This document shows, piece after piece, positions 7,091 to 16,367 of a stretch of DNA of 42,217 nt. The notes beneath the pieces are model-generated. The model was not told the DNA's origin. It saw only the letters and a program-made list of their open reading frames with translations, and did not search any database. The stretch is from assembly GCA_910587085.1 (NCBI GenBank), contig CAJUMC010000023.1:1-42217 (forward strand). The letters are read 5' to 3'. This stretch comes from an uncultured Lachnospiraceae bacterium. GTDB lineage: Bacteria; Bacillota; Clostridia; Lachnospirales; Lachnospiraceae. The position numbers and the translations under genes are program-made. Position 1 is the first letter of the stretch, and each line of letters begins with the position of its first letter.

Positions 7091-9667
7091 CTAATTTTTC
7101 AGATACTTTGTCAGCAGCCGGAGCAGCTTTTCCATGTCGATCGGCTTAGAGACATGCTCGTTCATTCCGCATTCCATACAATGCTGAATATCCTCCGAGA
7201 ATGCGTCGGCCGTCATGGCGAAAATCGGAAGATTTGCATCCGGCCGTCCGCTGGCGCGGATTCCCTTTGCCGCGTCATAGCCGCTCATAACAGGCATCCG
7301 GATGTCCATCAGAACGATATCATAATGTCCAACCTCGGAGGCAACAAAGGTTTCTACGCAGATTTTACCGTTTTCGGCGTGATCAACCTGGAAGCCTGCG
7401 GATGTGAGAATCGCTTCTGCAATTTCCCAGTTGATTTCGTTATCTTCGGCGAGCAGAATGCGCATGCCGGTAAAATCCTCGGTTTGAGGCTCTCTGCGCT
7501 GCTGCTTTTCATCAGCCTCGTCCAGGATATAGCGGCTCAGTCCGAGATATAGATTAGACTTGAAAAGCGGCTTCGAGATAAATCCGCTCGCACCGACCTT
7601 CAGGGCTTCATCCTTAATATCGCTCCAGTCATATGCGGAAATAATCAGGATCGGAGTTTCCTCGCCGAGCAGCTTGCGGATTTCCCGTGTTGCCTGCAGT
7701 CCATCCATCCCCGGCATTTTCCAGTCCAGAATAACTACCTGATAATCGTCATGGGCGGCATGGCGCTTTTCAACCATGCGTACGGCTTCCTCGCCGCCGA
7801 GCGCGTATTCGGCATCCAGACCGATCTCCTTCAGGGCCTGAAGAGCACTCAGGCAAAGCTCCTCATTATTGTCAACCATGAGTGCCTTCCAGGAAGGAAG
7901 AACCATGTCCTCCTCACAGATATCCGCTTTTTCCAGATCAAGCACAACATGGAATTCGCTTCCCTTTCCCGGTTCGCTTGTCACCTCAATGGAACCCTTC
8001 ATCACGTCGACAATACATTTTGTAATTGCCATTCCGAGGCCGGCTCCCTCGGTTTTTTCAACTTGGGTATTTTTTTCGCGCGTGAAGGAGTCGAAAATGG
8101 TTTTCTGAAATTCCGGCGTCATTCCGATACCGTTGTCCTTTACGCCGAAATGGCACCTCACATAATGGGAGCCGAGAGGGGAAGGCTCCTGCTCAAGATA
8201 GATATTGACCCGGCCGCCTTCCGGCGTATATTTTACCGCATTTGAGAGCAGATTGATCAGGATCTGGTTCAGGCGGACATTATCGCAGAAAACATCCTCC
8301 GATTCGATTTTGCGGATAAAAATGTCAAAATGCTGATTTTTCGCTTTAATCTGCGGCTGTACGATATTGACAAGGCTTTCCATCGTCTCCCGGAGGGAAA
8401 GCTTGTCGATATTGAGAGAAAGCTTTCCGCTCTCGATTTTTGACATATCGAGAACATCGTTTACCAGTCCGAGCAGATGCTTGCCGGAAAGCGCAATTTT
8501 TGACAGACAATCCTTCAGCCGTTCCTTATCGTCAATACAGGTCATCGCAATGCCGGTCATGCCCATAATGCCGTTCATCGGAGTCCGGATGTCATGGCTC
8601 ATATTGGACAGGAATTCGCTTTTTGCCAGATTGGCACGCACAGCCTCCTGCTCCGCCCGTTCCAGCTCTTTCAGCTGCCGCTGTGACAGATGATAGTAAA
8701 TAATAAAGATAATCAGCACACCCAGCAGAATAATACCGCAGGCTGAGAGCATCGTGGTCTGGCGCGTATTTGCCAGGGAAGTAACCGCGTCGCTCAGGAT
8801 GCTGTACGGCATCACGGCCATCAGATACCATTCCGTGCCCGCCAGGGCGGAGCAGAACATCTGCTGCAGAGAGCCCTCGCTGAGCACGCGCGACGAGTAA
8901 CTGGAGTTGGTTTCCATGGCGGTCCGGAGCTCATCCACATAGTTCTCCGGCCTTTTTCCGTCAAGTTCCGAGAAAACCTCCAGCATTCTGCTGAAGTAGT
9001 TTTCTCGGTAGGCTGCCCCGCTGCGGATGACAAACGAGCCGTCCCGCCGGATAATGTGGTAATAGATCATGGAGTTGTCCGAATCCATGCCGAGCGTTTC
9101 CTGCATATAGCTCATCGGGAAACCTGCGACAAGCACCTTGCTCTTCTGATTATCTTTCATGGGATATTCCACGTCGTTAACAAGAAGCAGAATCCGTTCC
9201 CCGTTCTCGTCTACGCCGCTGGTGACCTTGTTGCCGTTGCCCTGGATTGCCCGGGAGAATTCCGTTTCGTCGGACGGGCTGATGTCCGTACCCAAAAGGA
9301 TTTCATTTTCTCCGTCCACCGTGTAAAGGCCGAGAAAGCTGAAGCCGCGGATATTTGCGCCGTAGGCCAGTTCCTCCATCAGCTCCGGCCCGTAATTGTC
9401 CGTCTCCGGCGGAGTCCGCTGAATCAGTCCCTCCAGCTGAAGAAACCGGAGTTCAACGACCGCGTTGAATTTTTCACACAGCTGAGTGCTCATTTCCGAC
9501 ATGTAAATAGTGCCGATATCGTCGATGGTATCATCGCTGTTTTTTTTCATATATGCCCCTACCACAGAAAATACAATAATACATAGTATGATCAGGAAGC
9601 AGGCGCTCGAGAACAAAAAGTTCCGCGTGTTTCTATACATGGAATTTTTTGATTTGCTGGATTTCAT
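7091..9667 (-). CDS. Membrane hybrid histidine kinase with extracellular sensor and two receiver domains
   Basis: 858 residues. TM1 at about 15-38, an extracellular region of about 265 residues that looks Cache-like, TM2 at about 304-326, HisKA with phospho-acceptor His358 in SNMSHDIRTPMNG, and an ATPase domain with N box (NLLSNAVKY), G1 DNGIGM (511-516) and G2 GAGLGM (541-546). Two receivers follow: Asp648 (VVILDWKMPGMDG) and Asp788 (IVLMDIRMPVMSG), with conserved lysines 699 and 841. There is no Hpt domain, so the final phosphotransfer partner lies elsewhere. The start at 9667 follows GGGGAGGA. It is the last gene of a minus-strand operon with a PAS hybrid kinase (136-nt gap) and a DUF3737 protein. 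The signal sensed is unknown. Confidence 0.93.
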   Translation of the reverse strand: MKSSKSKNSMYRNTRNFLFSSACFLIILCIIVFSVVGAYMKKNSDDTIDDIGTIYMSEMSTQLCEKFNAVVELRFLQLEGLIQRTPPETDNYGPELMEELAYGANIRGFSFLGLYTVDGENEILLGTDISPSDETEFSRAIQGNGNKVTSGVDENGERILLLVNDVEYPMKDNQKSKVLVAGFPMSYMQETLGMDSDNSMIYYHIIRRDGSFVIRSGAAYRENYFSRMLEVFSELDGKRPENYVDELRTAMETNSSYSSRVLSEGSLQQMFCSALAGTEWYLMAVMPYSILSDAVTSLANTRQTTMLSACGIILLGVLIIFIIYYHLSQRQLKELERAEQEAVRANLAKSEFLSNMSHDIRTPMNGIMGMTGIAMTCIDDKERLKDCLSKIALSGKHLLGLVNDVLDMSKIESGKLSLNIDKLSLRETMESLVNIVQPQIKAKNQHFDIFIRKIESEDVFCDNVRLNQILINLLSNAVKYTPEGGRVNIYLEQEPSPLGSHYVRCHFGVKDNGIGMTPEFQKTIFDSFTREKNTQVEKTEGAGLGMAITKCIVDVMKGSIEVTSEPGKGSEFHVVLDLEKADICEEDMVLPSWKALMVDNNEELCLSALQALKEIGLDAEYALGGEEAVRMVEKRHAAHDDYQVVILDWKMPGMDGLQATREIRKLLGEETPILIISAYDWSDIKDEALKVGASGFISKPLFKSNLYLGLSRYILDEADEKQQRREPQTEDFTGMRILLAEDNEINWEIAEAILTSAGFQVDHAENGKICVETFVASEVGHYDIVLMDIRMPVMSGYDAAKGIRASGRPDANLPIFAMTADAFSEDIQHCMECGMNEHVSKPIDMEKLLRLLTKYLKN

Positions 9668-9803
9668 GCTGTTATCCTCCCCTGTTGTTGAACCGTGTTG
9701 CCGTGCGGGTATTTTTCTGTGCCGTAAGCTCTGCAGAGCCAGCTGCACCTCGCCTGTTTCGTTCCGTGTGTATCTTTATCCTGTCCGCGGCAGGCGGCGG
9801 ACG

Positions 9804-11903
9804 TCACGGCGTTTTATGCGCACTTCCCGCTCTGCGCGACAGGACGGTCTGAATGATTTCCTGCAGATCCGCTATGTCCAGCGGCTTGGAGGCGTGGGCG
9901 TCCATCCCGGATTCGATTGATTTCTTCTGATCCTCCGCGTACGTATTTGCAGAGAGTGCGATAATCGGGATATCGGCGATAATCGGATTTTCCGACGCGC
10001 GGATTGCTCTTGCGGCGTCGTAGCCGTTCATGGACGGCATCTGTATATCCATTAAAACCAGCGAGTAATAGCCGGGACTCGAGCTTCTAGCCATTTCGAC
10101 CGCAATATCCCCGTCGGATGCTGTCTCTATGATATAACCCTCCTCCGACAGAAGAGCCTTGGCGATTTCGCGGTTGATTTCGTTGTCGTCAACCAGCAGA
10201 ATCCGCATTTCAGGAGCAGGGATATCAAGGAGCGGAGCGGCCTCTGGTCCGGAACAGTCGCCCTCCAGCTGCCGGAGAAGGAGCGTAACGGTAATTTTGC
10301 TGCCGTTTCCGATTCTGCTCTCAACCTCAATTTTGCCCTGCATCATCTCAACAAGGTTTTTAACGACCGTCATTCCGAGGCCGCTTCCCGGCACGCGGCT
10401 TTTTGTCGTATTCTGTTCTCTTGCAAACGGCTCGAAAAGGTGCTCCATAAACTCCTCGGAAATGCCGATCCCGCTGTCCTCTACGATAAAAACATACCAC
10501 CCGTATCCGCCGCGGGAAGGCTCCTCCGAAACCGTCAGAATAACGGCGCCGTCCGGCTCAGTGTACTTTGCCGCATTGTCGAGAAGCTGGCAGAGAATTT
10601 CCCGAATCCGAATCCGGTCCGCAAGCACATTAAAATGCTCTACGCCGGAAACATCCACGGTAAAACAGAGGTTTTTGGCGTTCATCGCCGGGAGCGCGGC
10701 CTTTTCCGTGTCCGCGAGCAGATCGCTTAAATGGCATTCCGTCTCTGCAAGGGCCGCGTTGCCGGCTTCCATTCGGGTTACCTCAAGCACCTCGTTTATA
10801 ATTGTGAGGAGCTGCCGGCCGGAGAGTTTGATATTTTCCAGATATTCCCCGACCTTATCCGGCTCATTCCTGTGGAGCTGTATCAGATCAGTAAAGCCGA
10901 GAATGGCGTTAAGCGGCGTGCGCACGTCGTGGGACATATTGGCCAGGAATGTATTTTTGGCCGAATGTGCCGCCTGCGCCTGCTGGAGCGAACTCTGCAG
11001 CAGCTCCTGGCGCTCCATCTGCTCCGTAAAATCCTTTGTCATAATCAATGCGACGATATCGCCGCTGAATTTGTTGCTTCCCAGCAGAATGACATAATGG
11101 GAGAGGCGCTTTCTGCCGATGGGGTCCGTGACCCAGCTGTCGTAGGTCTGCTCGAGCTCACCGGTCCGGAAGCACTGGATAAGCCTTCCGATATCAAAAA
11201 ACTTCCGGTACCGCTCCAGCTCTTCGGCGTCCTTCTTCTGCGCGCATACTTCCACAAACTCGGTAAACGACATATCACCCGTGATCTCCGAATCGTGAAA
11301 AAGCCCGAAGCCCTGCTCCGCCACGGTCTGCGTAATCGGCGTAATAAAACGGTTTGCTGTGAGATTCACCTCAAAAAAGTAGAGCGCATCGTATAAAATC
11401 GCTTTCCGGTACTGCTTTTCCATTGTGTAGGCGTCCATCAGTTCACGGTTGATTTCTTCGAGGTGGGACATCCTTTTTTTCATCCGCTCCGTGGCATCCT
11501 CAAGAAACACGTAAAAGATGTCGCCGCCGCAGACCGGGGAGTGTATAAAATGCCCGTAATCCTGTATCCAGCGCGTCGAACCGTCTTTCTGCCGGATACG
11601 GTATTCGACATAATCAAGATCATATATGCTGTTGGAAATCTGTTCGGCTATGCTTTTTTCAACCTCGTCGATATCGTCCGGATGCACCATTCCGCGGAAG
11701 GTGTTTCCGGTCAGCTCCTGGAATTCCTCGGCGGTATCGCAGCCGAAAATGCGGAGAACCGCCCGGTTGATATGAAGAATTTCCTCATTGCCGTCCGCGC
11801 GGTAGATCAGAAAGCCGCCAGGCATCCCTTCCACAATAGCTTTCAGGAAGGGAAGCACGTTCTCGTCCGGCGGCAATAAAAAGCTGCAGTATTTTTCATC
11901 CAT
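9804..11903 (-). CDS. Cytoplasmic PAS hybrid histidine kinase/response regulator
   Basis: 699 residues without membrane segments. A PAS domain spans about 17-140 (IYRADGNEEILHINRAV ... GMVHPDDIDEV ... RQKDGSTRWIQDYG, PAS_3-like). A second, weaker PAS-like region covers about 160-290. HisKA has His325 in ANMSHDVRTPLNAILGF, followed by the ATPase domain (LLDNAAKYT, EDSGIGI, GSGLGM) and one receiver with Asp619 in LVLMDIQMPSMNG and Lys673. No Hpt or DNA-binding output is present. The start at 11903 has GGAGG 8 nt upstream; a GTG three codons earlier overlaps the ribosome site. It lies 41 nt after the DUF3737 gene and 136 nt before the membrane hybrid kinase, so the three are probably co-transcribed. 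Confidence 0.93.
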   Translation of the reverse strand: MDEKYCSFLLPPDENVLPFLKAIVEGMPGGFLIYRADGNEEILHINRAVLRIFGCDTAEEFQELTGNTFRGMVHPDDIDEVEKSIAEQISNSIYDLDYVEYRIRQKDGSTRWIQDYGHFIHSPVCGGDIFYVFLEDATERMKKRMSHLEEINRELMDAYTMEKQYRKAILYDALYFFEVNLTANRFITPITQTVAEQGFGLFHDSEITGDMSFTEFVEVCAQKKDAEELERYRKFFDIGRLIQCFRTGELEQTYDSWVTDPIGRKRLSHYVILLGSNKFSGDIVALIMTKDFTEQMERQELLQSSLQQAQAAHSAKNTFLANMSHDVRTPLNAILGFTDLIQLHRNEPDKVGEYLENIKLSGRQLLTIINEVLEVTRMEAGNAALAETECHLSDLLADTEKAALPAMNAKNLCFTVDVSGVEHFNVLADRIRIREILCQLLDNAAKYTEPDGAVILTVSEEPSRGGYGWYVFIVEDSGIGISEEFMEHLFEPFAREQNTTKSRVPGSGLGMTVVKNLVEMMQGKIEVESRIGNGSKITVTLLLRQLEGDCSGPEAAPLLDIPAPEMRILLVDDNEINREIAKALLSEEGYIIETASDGDIAVEMARSSSPGYYSLVLMDIQMPSMNGYDAARAIRASENPIIADIPIIALSANTYAEDQKKSIESGMDAHASKPLDIADLQEIIQTVLSRRAGSAHKTP

Positions 11904-11944
11904 ACCTTTCACCTCCGTTTTCAGGCTGGCTTCGGCGGTTCCTG

Positions 11945-12790
11945 TCAGGTGCGCTCATGAATTTCGCATTGATTCTCCATAATGGAAGCCTCAAGAATGA
12001 TTTCCCCGATTTTATCCGCGACAATCCGCCCTGATTTCGGATTTTTTACGGAGAGAATCTCTCCGCGGACATCCGCATCAACCTCCGAATATTCGAAAGC
12101 AAGATCGGTGCCCTCCATCGTGCAGCCGATCAGTTTCAGACCTGTGCAGTAGCAGAGCGGCTGCGTCCCTGCGATATGGCAGTTGATCAGCGTCAGCCCC
12201 TCGGAATACCAGCCGAGATATTCGCCGCGGATGGTGCTGTTTGCCACGGTGACGTTCCTGCTGTGCCAGAAGGCGTCTTTGGTGTCGAGCGTCGAATGGT
12301 CAATCTGCATGTTTTCTATGTACTGGAAGGAGTATTTTCCTTTCATTTTCATTTTGTCGATCGTGACATCCCGGGCTTCGAATAAGAAATATTCCGATTC
12401 CATTTCGCAGTCCGTCAAGCGGAGCCGGCGGCTTCGCCATCCGAATTCCGGCGAATTTACTGTGCAGTGCTTCATGGAGATATCCTCGCATTCGCGCAGG
12501 CATTTGATGCCGTCAATCCTGCAGTCCTCCATGCTGCCCTGCGTGGAATACCAGAGCGGGGCGCGGGTCAGCACATCCATGGAACAGCCGCGCAGGCGGA
12601 ACTTATGCGTGTGCCAGAGCGGATAGCGCAGCGAAAAGCTGCAGCCGTCCACCGTGACGTTGCGCGCCTCCTTCAAGGCGGATTCCCCGTCCGCCGGCCC
12701 TGCAAAGGTACAGTTGATTACCTCGGCGTCCTCGAGATGGTAAAGTGCACGCTCCTCGTCAAAAGTCTGATTTTCTATTTGTTTTCCCAT
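11945..12790 (-). CDS. DUF3737 family right-handed beta-helix protein
   Basis: 281 residues of short repeats with the rhythm of a right-handed beta-helix (VINCTF, VTVDGCSF, FRLRGCSM, SMEDCRI, LRLTDCEM, VTVANSTI, LTLINCHI, LKLIGCTM). This is the pattern of the DUF3737 family found in Firmicutes; its biochemical role is unknown. No signal peptide, so cytoplasmic. The start at 12790 follows GGAGGAACGAGGG. It is the first gene of the operon with two hybrid kinases, downstream of a promoter at 12932-12960 and a leader of about 140 nt. Function cannot be given beyond the fold; the operon suggests a role in a sensed response (inference). Confidence 0.85.
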   Translation of the reverse strand: MGKQIENQTFDEERALYHLEDAEVINCTFAGPADGESALKEARNVTVDGCSFSLRYPLWHTHKFRLRGCSMDVLTRAPLWYSTQGSMEDCRIDGIKCLRECEDISMKHCTVNSPEFGWRSRRLRLTDCEMESEYFLFEARDVTIDKMKMKGKYSFQYIENMQIDHSTLDTKDAFWHSRNVTVANSTIRGEYLGWYSEGLTLINCHIAGTQPLCYCTGLKLIGCTMEGTDLAFEYSEVDADVRGEILSVKNPKSGRIVADKIGEIILEASIMENQCEIHERT

Positions 12791-12931
12791 GATTCCCTCG
12801 TTCCTCCGCGATCTACCGAAAGGGCGCGGCACAGCGGTGATGATGCCCTGCGCAAAGCAGGCACGGCCTGTTTTCCTCCGCATTTCTGCAAGAAAGTCAT
12901 GCTTCGGTGCGGCAGGGCCCTGATGAAAGCT

Positions 12932-12960
12932 ATTATATACCAAAATGGCGGATTTGTCCA
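12932..12960 (-). promoter_or_regulatory. Promoter of the DUF3737-kinase operon
   Basis: On the minus strand: TGGACA, 17-bp spacer, TATAAT within TATATAATA. The transcript would start near 12925, leaving a leader of about 135 nt. Confidence 0.7.
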
Positions 12961-13229
12961 TGGCTTCCGAAGAAGCGGCGGCGCAAAGAAGCAAAAAGTG
13001 CGGCGGAGCCGGCCGGGCAGCAGATTTCAGAAGTGTATTTTCCTCTGCAAGGTTTTTTTCTTTCCGGGGTAAAAGCGGATGGACAATGATATCCGGGCCG
13101 CCGTTGTGCGGAAAGTGCGAACGGAGAAGGGGCCGTCCGCGGGAGGGTGCTGTGAAATTCTGCGCCGTCCGCTGACAGAGAGCTTTCCGTGATTAAATTG
13201 CCGCTTGCGCGGCGGAATGTGAGGAAAAA
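12961..13229 (+). other. Spacer upstream of the DegV gene
   Basis: Divergent region. A weak plus-strand promoter is possible: CTGACA (13172-13177), 16 bp, TAAATT (13194-13199). A small CCGC-TTGC-GCGG hairpin sits at 13201-13212 just before the ribosome binding site. Nothing else is convincing. Confidence 0.35.
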
Positions 13230-14093
13230 ATGGGAGAAATGAAAATCAGAATTATCACGGATTCCGCATCCGACATGGATGCGTCGGCGAGGGAAGGAAT
13301 GAGCATCCTGCCGATGGCGATAACGTTCGGCGAAGAGGAATTTCAGGACGGAGTGAATCTGTCCCACAGAGAATTTTACGAGAGACTGGTGGAGAGCGAT
13401 GAGCTGCCGCGCACAAGCCAGGTTACGCCGTATGCCTTTGAGGAGGCATTCCGGCAGGCGGCAGAGGCGGGGGAGCAGGTGGTGGCGGTCACCATGTCGT
13501 CGAAGCTTTCCGGCACCTGGGAGAGCGCCGTAACGGCGGCACGCGGATTTGAAGGCAGCGTCTATGTTGTGGACAGCGAAAACGTGACGGTGGGCGAGCG
13601 GGCGCTTGTGGAATATGCGCTGCGCCTGCGGGAGAGCGGTATGGAAGCCCGGGAGATCGCTGAGGAACTGGAGCGCTCGAAAAAGAGGATTCGTCTTGTG
13701 GCGCTGCTGGATACGCTGGAATATCTGAAAAAGGGAGGAAGAGTTTCCCGGCTGACGGCCTTCGCCGGCGGGCTGCTCTCGATCAAGCCTGTTGTCGCGG
13801 TGCAGGACGGCGAGGTGGTGATCCTTGGAAAGGCGCGCGGTTCCAGACAGGGAAACAATCTGCTGGTGGAGCAGATCCGGCAGGCGGGCGGCGTTGATTT
13901 TTCCATGCCGTATTTTCTCGGTTACACGGGTCTGAGCGACGAGCTGCTCCGGAAATACATCCGCGACAGCGAGATGATCTGGAAGGAGAATACAGAGCAG
14001 CTTGATATTTCGACGGTCGGCGGGACGATCGGAACCCACGCCGGTCCGGGAGCGATTGCTGTTGCGTTTTTCTGCGGGGATCAGAAGGACTGA
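13230..14093 (+). CDS. DegV family fatty-acid-binding protein (FakB-like)
   Basis: 287 residues, full length for the DegV/FakB family, which binds a fatty acid and presents it to the kinase FakA for acyl-phosphate formation. Signatures: N-terminal IRIITDSASDM, LPRTSQVTP, TMSSKLSGTWESA, VVDSENVTVGERALV, TLEYLKKGGRVS and SIKPVV (lipid-pocket residues). GGTIGTHAGPGAIAVAF closes the domain. The start at 13230 has GAGGAAAAA upstream; 13239 is an alternative. No FakA (DAK2-domain) gene is nearby, as is common for extra paralogues. It is transcribed toward the pyridoxamine kinase gene, with which it converges. Confidence 0.93.
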   Translation: MGEMKIRIITDSASDMDASAREGMSILPMAITFGEEEFQDGVNLSHREFYERLVESDELPRTSQVTPYAFEEAFRQAAEAGEQVVAVTMSSKLSGTWESAVTAARGFEGSVYVVDSENVTVGERALVEYALRLRESGMEAREIAEELERSKKRIRLVALLDTLEYLKKGGRVSRLTAFAGGLLSIKPVVAVQDGEVVILGKARGSRQGNNLLVEQIRQAGGVDFSMPYFLGYTGLSDELLRKYIRDSEMIWKENTEQLDISTVGGTIGTHAGPGAIAVAFFCGDQKD

Positions 14094-14148
14094 CGCCATG
14101 CAGCGCATGGAACTTACTGTCTTCCGGGATGGGTGCGGTGCGGGAGAT

Positions 14149-15036
14149 CTATGCCCTCATCAGCAGCTTCAGCAGCGGTTCAAATGCGGCACCGTCCGCC
14201 GCGGGCGTGCGGAGGCGCTCCGTCTCAACAAGGCAGAGTCTGACGAAATCCGCAGCTGCACGCACGGCATCGGCCAGCGGCGCGCCCTTCACGGCATTGG
14301 CCGCGACGATGGAGGAGAAAAGATCTCCCGTACCGCTGCGCTCAGCCGCCACGCGCTTTTTGCGCAGAAAGAGGGGGATGCCGTCGGCAGGGTCCCAGAC
14401 AATATTATATAGAAATGTGCCTGCGTCCGCGCCGGTAACAACAATCCTGCCGCTGCAGACCGATGCCAGACGTTCAAGAAGACGGCAGAGCTCCGTCCGG
14501 GAAAAATGGGCCTGATAAGGGGTATCGGTGAGAATGCAGGCTTCTGTAATATTCGGTGTCAGCACGTCTGCGAGAGCGGCCAGCTCCTTCATTCTGATGC
14601 AGAGTTCCGGCGTAAGGGTGGAGTAGACCCGGCCGTGATCGCCCATCACCGGATCAATTATAACGACGGTGCGGCGGGACGCTTTGTCTTCCGGGGCGCA
14701 GAGGGAAGAGTTCTCCGACAGAGGCCGGCGGAAATCGCGGATAAAGCGCTCCACGATATCAATCTGTGCCGCCGAACCGAGAAAGCCTGTGAGGATGCCG
14801 TCAAACTCAAAGCCGAGCGATTTCCAGCGAGCGATGTATTCCGGCATGCGATCCGTGTAATCGTCAAAGAAGAAATCCGGATAGCCGGTGTGGTTTGACA
14901 GAATGGCGGTCGGCAGCGGACAGCACTGTAGTCCCAGTGCGGAAATAACGGGAAGAGCAACGGTGAGGGAGCATCGCCCGTAGCCGGAGAGATCGTTGAC
15001 AACGGCGATTTTTTTCTGCGTCTGTTTTTTTTCCAT
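14149..15036 (-). CDS. pdxY: Pyridoxamine/pyridoxal kinase
   Basis: 295 residues of the ribokinase fold, B6 kinase branch. The start IAVVNDLSGYGRCSLTVALPV is characteristic; TAILSNHTGYPDFFFDD forms the substrate lid; VIIDPVMGDHGR and LTPNITEACIL are conserved; the catalytic aspartate is Asp238 in GTGD. It phosphorylates B6 vitamers after uptake in the cytoplasm. The gene starts 2 nt after the stop of an ECF S component on the same strand, with GGGAGA before its start, so uptake and trapping are one operon. The exact vitamer preference (PdxK versus PdxY) cannot be read from sequence. Confidence 0.9.
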   Translation of the reverse strand: MEKKQTQKKIAVVNDLSGYGRCSLTVALPVISALGLQCCPLPTAILSNHTGYPDFFFDDYTDRMPEYIARWKSLGFEFDGILTGFLGSAAQIDIVERFIRDFRRPLSENSSLCAPEDKASRRTVVIIDPVMGDHGRVYSTLTPELCIRMKELAALADVLTPNITEACILTDTPYQAHFSRTELCRLLERLASVCSGRIVVTGADAGTFLYNIVWDPADGIPLFLRKKRVAAERSGTGDLFSSIVAANAVKGAPLADAVRAAADFVRLCLVETERLRTPAADGAAFEPLLKLLMRA

Positions 15037-15038
15037 GG

Positions 15039-15896
15039 TCAGTCTCCCTTCTGCGGTTTATTTTCCGGAGCATGACAGGGGTACGGATCCTTTTCCAGTC
15101 GGAAAAACAGGTCGGATTTTTCCAGTGCGGGGCGGAGGGTAATGTACAGTACCACGGAGAGCAGTGCGGACAGGGCGGCATTGATGCCCGTCGTCAGGGA
15201 AGACAGCTTGGCGAGCGTGGATGCGATATCCTGCGGCAGCCCAAAGAGGTATTTTTTGTAAAAATATCCGACGAGCGGGTCGGCAACAATATTGAAAGCG
15301 AGGCCGCAGACCGAAGCGGCTATCGTTATGTGCAGGATTTTTTTTGCCCCGTGTGCGCGGCTGAGATGACATATGGTATGCGCCACAAAACCTACGATCA
15401 GGCCGATGCACAGCTTCAGAAAAAGAGTTTTCGGAGCGCTCGTGACGTAGCCGGAGGAAAAATCCGCGATCGTCAGTCCTGCCGCCCCGGCGATTCCGCC
15501 CCAGGTGCCGCCCAGCAGCAGCGCGGCGAGAACGACGAAGGTATTGCCCAGATGGAATGCTGTTTTTTCGCCTGCTACTGTCAGATCAAATCGAAAATAC
15601 TGAAATCCGATGTATGCGAGAGCCATGAAAAGGGCGGAAAAGGCCAGGCGCTTGGTTCGTTCTGCGCTGCTGTATTTTACCGGCGGTTTTCTGGACAGGA
15701 GGCGCATCAGGCCGCTGACCAGAAGCAGCATGCCGATGATGGTCAGAAAAAATCCGGTGAAAACAAGAAAATCTTCCTCCGTAATTTTGCCGCCGGTATT
15801 CCGGCGGTAGCCCGCTGCTGCAGTGATCAGCCCGGCCAGAGCGGCACATGCGCCGGCCAGAGTCAGCACAGCATATTTCTTTTTTGCTTCTTTCAT
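15039..15896 (-). CDS. ECF transporter S component, probably pyridoxine (PdxU2-like)
   Basis: 285 residues, very hydrophobic. Two N-terminal membrane segments (about 8-30 and 45-66) precede the S-component core (from about 85: LAFSALFMALAYIGFQYF, HLGNTFVVLAALLLGGTWGGIAGAAGLTIADF, and KLCIGLIVGFVAHTI). The LGGTWGG..GA..D segment is typical of S components that load substrate and dock to the shared EcfA-A'-T module. Its position directly ahead of a pyridoxamine kinase gene points to vitamin B6 as substrate (inference from context). The energising module is not in the window. At 285 residues it is longer than the usual 170-200 because of the N-terminal extension. The start at 15896 has a perfect GGAGGT 8 nt upstream. 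Confidence 0.85.
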   Translation of the reverse strand: MKEAKKKYAVLTLAGACAALAGLITAAAGYRRNTGGKITEEDFLVFTGFFLTIIGMLLLVSGLMRLLSRKPPVKYSSAERTKRLAFSALFMALAYIGFQYFRFDLTVAGEKTAFHLGNTFVVLAALLLGGTWGGIAGAAGLTIADFSSGYVTSAPKTLFLKLCIGLIVGFVAHTICHLSRAHGAKKILHITIAASVCGLAFNIVADPLVGYFYKKYLFGLPQDIASTLAKLSSLTTGINAALSALLSVVLYITLRPALEKSDLFFRLEKDPYPCHAPENKPQKGD

Positions 15897-16367
15897 GAAA
15901 ATCTACCTCCTTCTTAAATATCGGAGCTATCATATCGCAATATTGGCATTAAGAAAAATCCCAGAACAATATTTTTTTATAGGGCCAGCAAAAAGCGGCG
16001 GAGCGGGAGCTCATCTGCAGTGCCTCAGGAGCATTCCGGACGTGGGTACAGAGCTGCCAGAAAGCAGGCGAAGGGGATCACGAAGATGAACGGAGCATTC
16101 CGGATGTAAGTACACGATCCGCGAAGGCATCGGCAGACGAACCTCAGCAGGCCGGCGGCAGAGGAGGAGTCTCCCTTCGGCCTGCTGCAAGACTCAGGTG
16201 CAGAAACTTTATGATATATCGTGCCGTTTTTTTGATGAAATATTATAAAAACGGTTGCTTTCCGAACAGCAGCAGTTCATAATAGGAACAAAACAGAGAG
16301 GGAGTGAAATATGCAAAGAAAAAGGAGAGTTCTATAAGATGTATAAAAGTGAGGAAAGAGAAATAAG
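15897..16367 (+). other. Spacer with hairpin and short imperfect repeat
   Basis: A minus-strand TATGAT lies near 15932-15937, a possible -10 of the B6 operon, without a clear -35. An inverted repeat pairs 16148-16157 (CAGCAGGCCG) with 16175-16184. A short direct repeat, GGAGCATTCCGGA, occurs near 16028 and 16090. Two very short ORFs with weak ribosome sites precede the kinase remnant (8 and 13 codons, from about 16311 and 16340). No real gene is evident. Confidence 0.4.
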
